From: Paraburkholderia ribeironis
Lineage (GTDB): Bacteria > Pseudomonadota > Gammaproteobacteria > Burkholderiales > Burkholderiaceae
Direction: 5' to 3'
Assembly (NCBI RefSeq): GCF_900019265.1
Contig: NZ_CYGX02000071.1
Location: forward strand, 1-64,000
DNA length: 64,000 nucleotides
The notes beneath the pieces are model-generated. The model did no database searches. It was given only the letters and a program-made list of their open reading frames with translations, and was not told where the DNA came from. Positions 63,182 to 64,000 of the stretch are shown here, one piece after another. Position 1 is the first letter of the stretch. Each line of letters begins with the position of its first letter. The position numbers and the translations under genes were made by a program.

Positions 63182-63272
63182 TGGCGGAGAGAGGGGGATT
63201 CGAACCCCCGATAGGCTATTAACCTATACACGCTTTCCAGGCGTGCGACTTAAACCGCTCATCCATCTCTCC
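63182..63272 (-). tRNA. tRNA-Ser(GGA)
   Basis: On the minus strand the 91-base gene starts GGAGAGATGGATGAGC, has the long variable arm typical of tRNA-Ser, an anticodon loop CTGGAAA with anticodon GGA, a T arm around GGGGGTTCGAATCCCCC, and encoded CCA at the 3' end (63182-63184). The acceptor stem is GGAGAGA with TCTCTCC. Its 3' end faces the decayed accessory region, the usual orientation for integrated islands. Confidence 0.97.
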
Positions 63273-63332
63273 GGCGGGGAGCCGAATTATAGCAAACTTC
63301 GCGCCTCGCGCCAGACCCATGCGCAAACCCGT

Positions 63333-64000
63333 CTAAGGATGCCGGATATAGTCCACCAGCGCGATCGTATAGGCATCCGGTTTCCGGTCGATCAGACTCA
63401 CGCCGATCATCACGAGAAAACCCGCCGGCACGCCGAACACGCCCGAACTGATCGGCTCGATGCCCAACCAGTGGGCACCCGTGAAGCCCGTCATCTGCGT
63501 AAAAAACGGATACGTCGAGACGATGTAGTAGATGCACACGAGCAGCCCCGCCAGCATGCCGGCCACCGCGCCGAGCCGGGTCGTGCGCTTCCAGAACACG
63601 CCTAACACCAGCGCGGGAAACAGACTCGAAGCCGCGAGCGAAAACGCCGCGCCCACCAGAAACAGAATATTGCCCGCATTCAACGACGCCACATACGACG
63701 CAAACAGCGCCACCCCCAGCAACAGAATCTTCGAGATCGTCACGCGCCGCTGGCTCGATGCGGTGGGATCGACCATGTGGTAGTACACATCGTGCGACAA
63801 CGCATTGGCGATCGTGAGCAGCAGACCATCCGCGGTCGACAGCGCCGCGGCCAGCGCGCCGGCTGCGATCAACCCCGACATCACGTACGGCAGCCCAGCG
63901 ATCTCCGGCGCGGCGAGCACAACCATATCAGGCTGCATCTGAATCTCGCTCCACCGTACGATGCCGCCGCCATTCGTATCGGCGAGACTGATCAGGCTCG
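63333..64000 (-). CDS. sodium:solute symporter family protein, 3' part
   Basis: The window edge cuts the 5' end. The visible ~220 residues are the C-terminal helices of an SSS-family transporter: PDMVVLAAPEIAGLPYVMSG, LIAAGALAAALSTADGLLLTIANALSHDVYYHMV, and VGAAFSLAASSLFPALVLGVFWKR. The group related to ActP and VC_2705-type carriers shares this pattern and often imports short carboxylates. Transcription of this gene continues toward the tRNA-Ser. Confidence 0.85.
   Translation of the reverse strand, partial: SLISLADTNGGGIVRWSEIQMQPDMVVLAAPEIAGLPYVMSGLIAAGALAAALSTADGLLLTIANALSHDVYYHMVDPTASSQRRVTISKILLLGVALFASYVASLNAGNILFLVGAAFSLAASSLFPALVLGVFWKRTTRLGAVAGMLAGLLVCIYYIVSTYPFFTQMTGFTGAHWLGIEPISSGVFGVPAGFLVMIGVSLIDRKPDAYTIALVDYIRHP

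Overview
The window is high-GC proteobacterial DNA whose gene content and codon use fit Burkholderia sensu lato, most likely Paraburkholderia or Caballeronia. Signs of this are many LysR regulators, IclR-free aromatic/amino-acid catabolic cassettes, DUF6356, DUF4142, YtcA-type efflux, a CheV-like protein and Burkholderia-style intergenic hairpin repeats. This assignment is an inference from gene families only. The piece looks like a secondary replicon or a flexible part of a chromosome: functions are mostly accessory (transport, catabolism, efflux, regulation), and there are at least eight broken genes.

Region by region: 1-5.2 kb holds a truncated GlxA-like gene beside an intact DJ-1/PfpI gene, a lipoprotein, and a polar amino-acid ABC transporter whose binding protein carries an in-frame TAA and whose upstream metC-like gene is a remnant. 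5.2-8.1 kb has a secreted GH39-like glycosidase preceded by about 600 AT-rich bases. 8.1-14.5 kb carries a LysE exporter, a broken GNAT, a VOC protein, a GMC oxidoreductase, a ModA-like binding protein and an SGNH-hydrolase lipoprotein with a 24-bp coding repeat. 14.5-21.8 kb is a coherent catabolic operon (AidB-like acyl-CoA dehydrogenase, CaiB/BaiF CoA-transferase, MHS-type MFS carrier, a double-domain Asp/Glu racemase) read away from a divergent LysR gene. 22.1-22.6 kb is an unusual intergenic hairpin/repeat array next to a small OB-fold (SSB-like) gene.

22.6-36.4 kb contains two LysR genes, an SDR, an aldo/keto reductase, a TPR-glycosyltransferase, a frameshifted cheV, an MFS exporter, a patatin phospholipase, a GNAT and a PAP2 phosphatase. 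37.3-42.3 kb is an ytcA-mdtN-mdtO-mdtP type tripartite efflux operon. 42.4-48.3 kb is patchy: an IS630 remnant, PhzF, a class-I amidotransferase-like protein, a deleted second copy of the TPR-glycosyltransferase, and tiny secreted peptides. 48.5-51.2 kb is a UPF0182 giant membrane protein.

51.3-59.8 kb is the most coherent candidate for something uncharacterised: a maleate-isomerase/Asp-Glu-racemase-like gene divergent from a branched-chain-type ABC importer with a fused permease-ATPase (LivM-LivG), followed on the same strand by a ferritin-like protein, a DUF1989 protein (the fold of carboxyguanidine deiminase subunits) and a D-amino-acid dehydrogenase. It reads like an uptake-plus-oxidation pathway for an unknown nitrogen compound. 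59.8-63.2 kb is a short decayed accessory segment (IS3 remnant, CHC2 zinc-finger remnant, Doc toxin-antitoxin pair) abutting the 3' end of a tRNA-Ser(GGA), followed by the 3' part of a sodium:solute symporter cut by the window edge.
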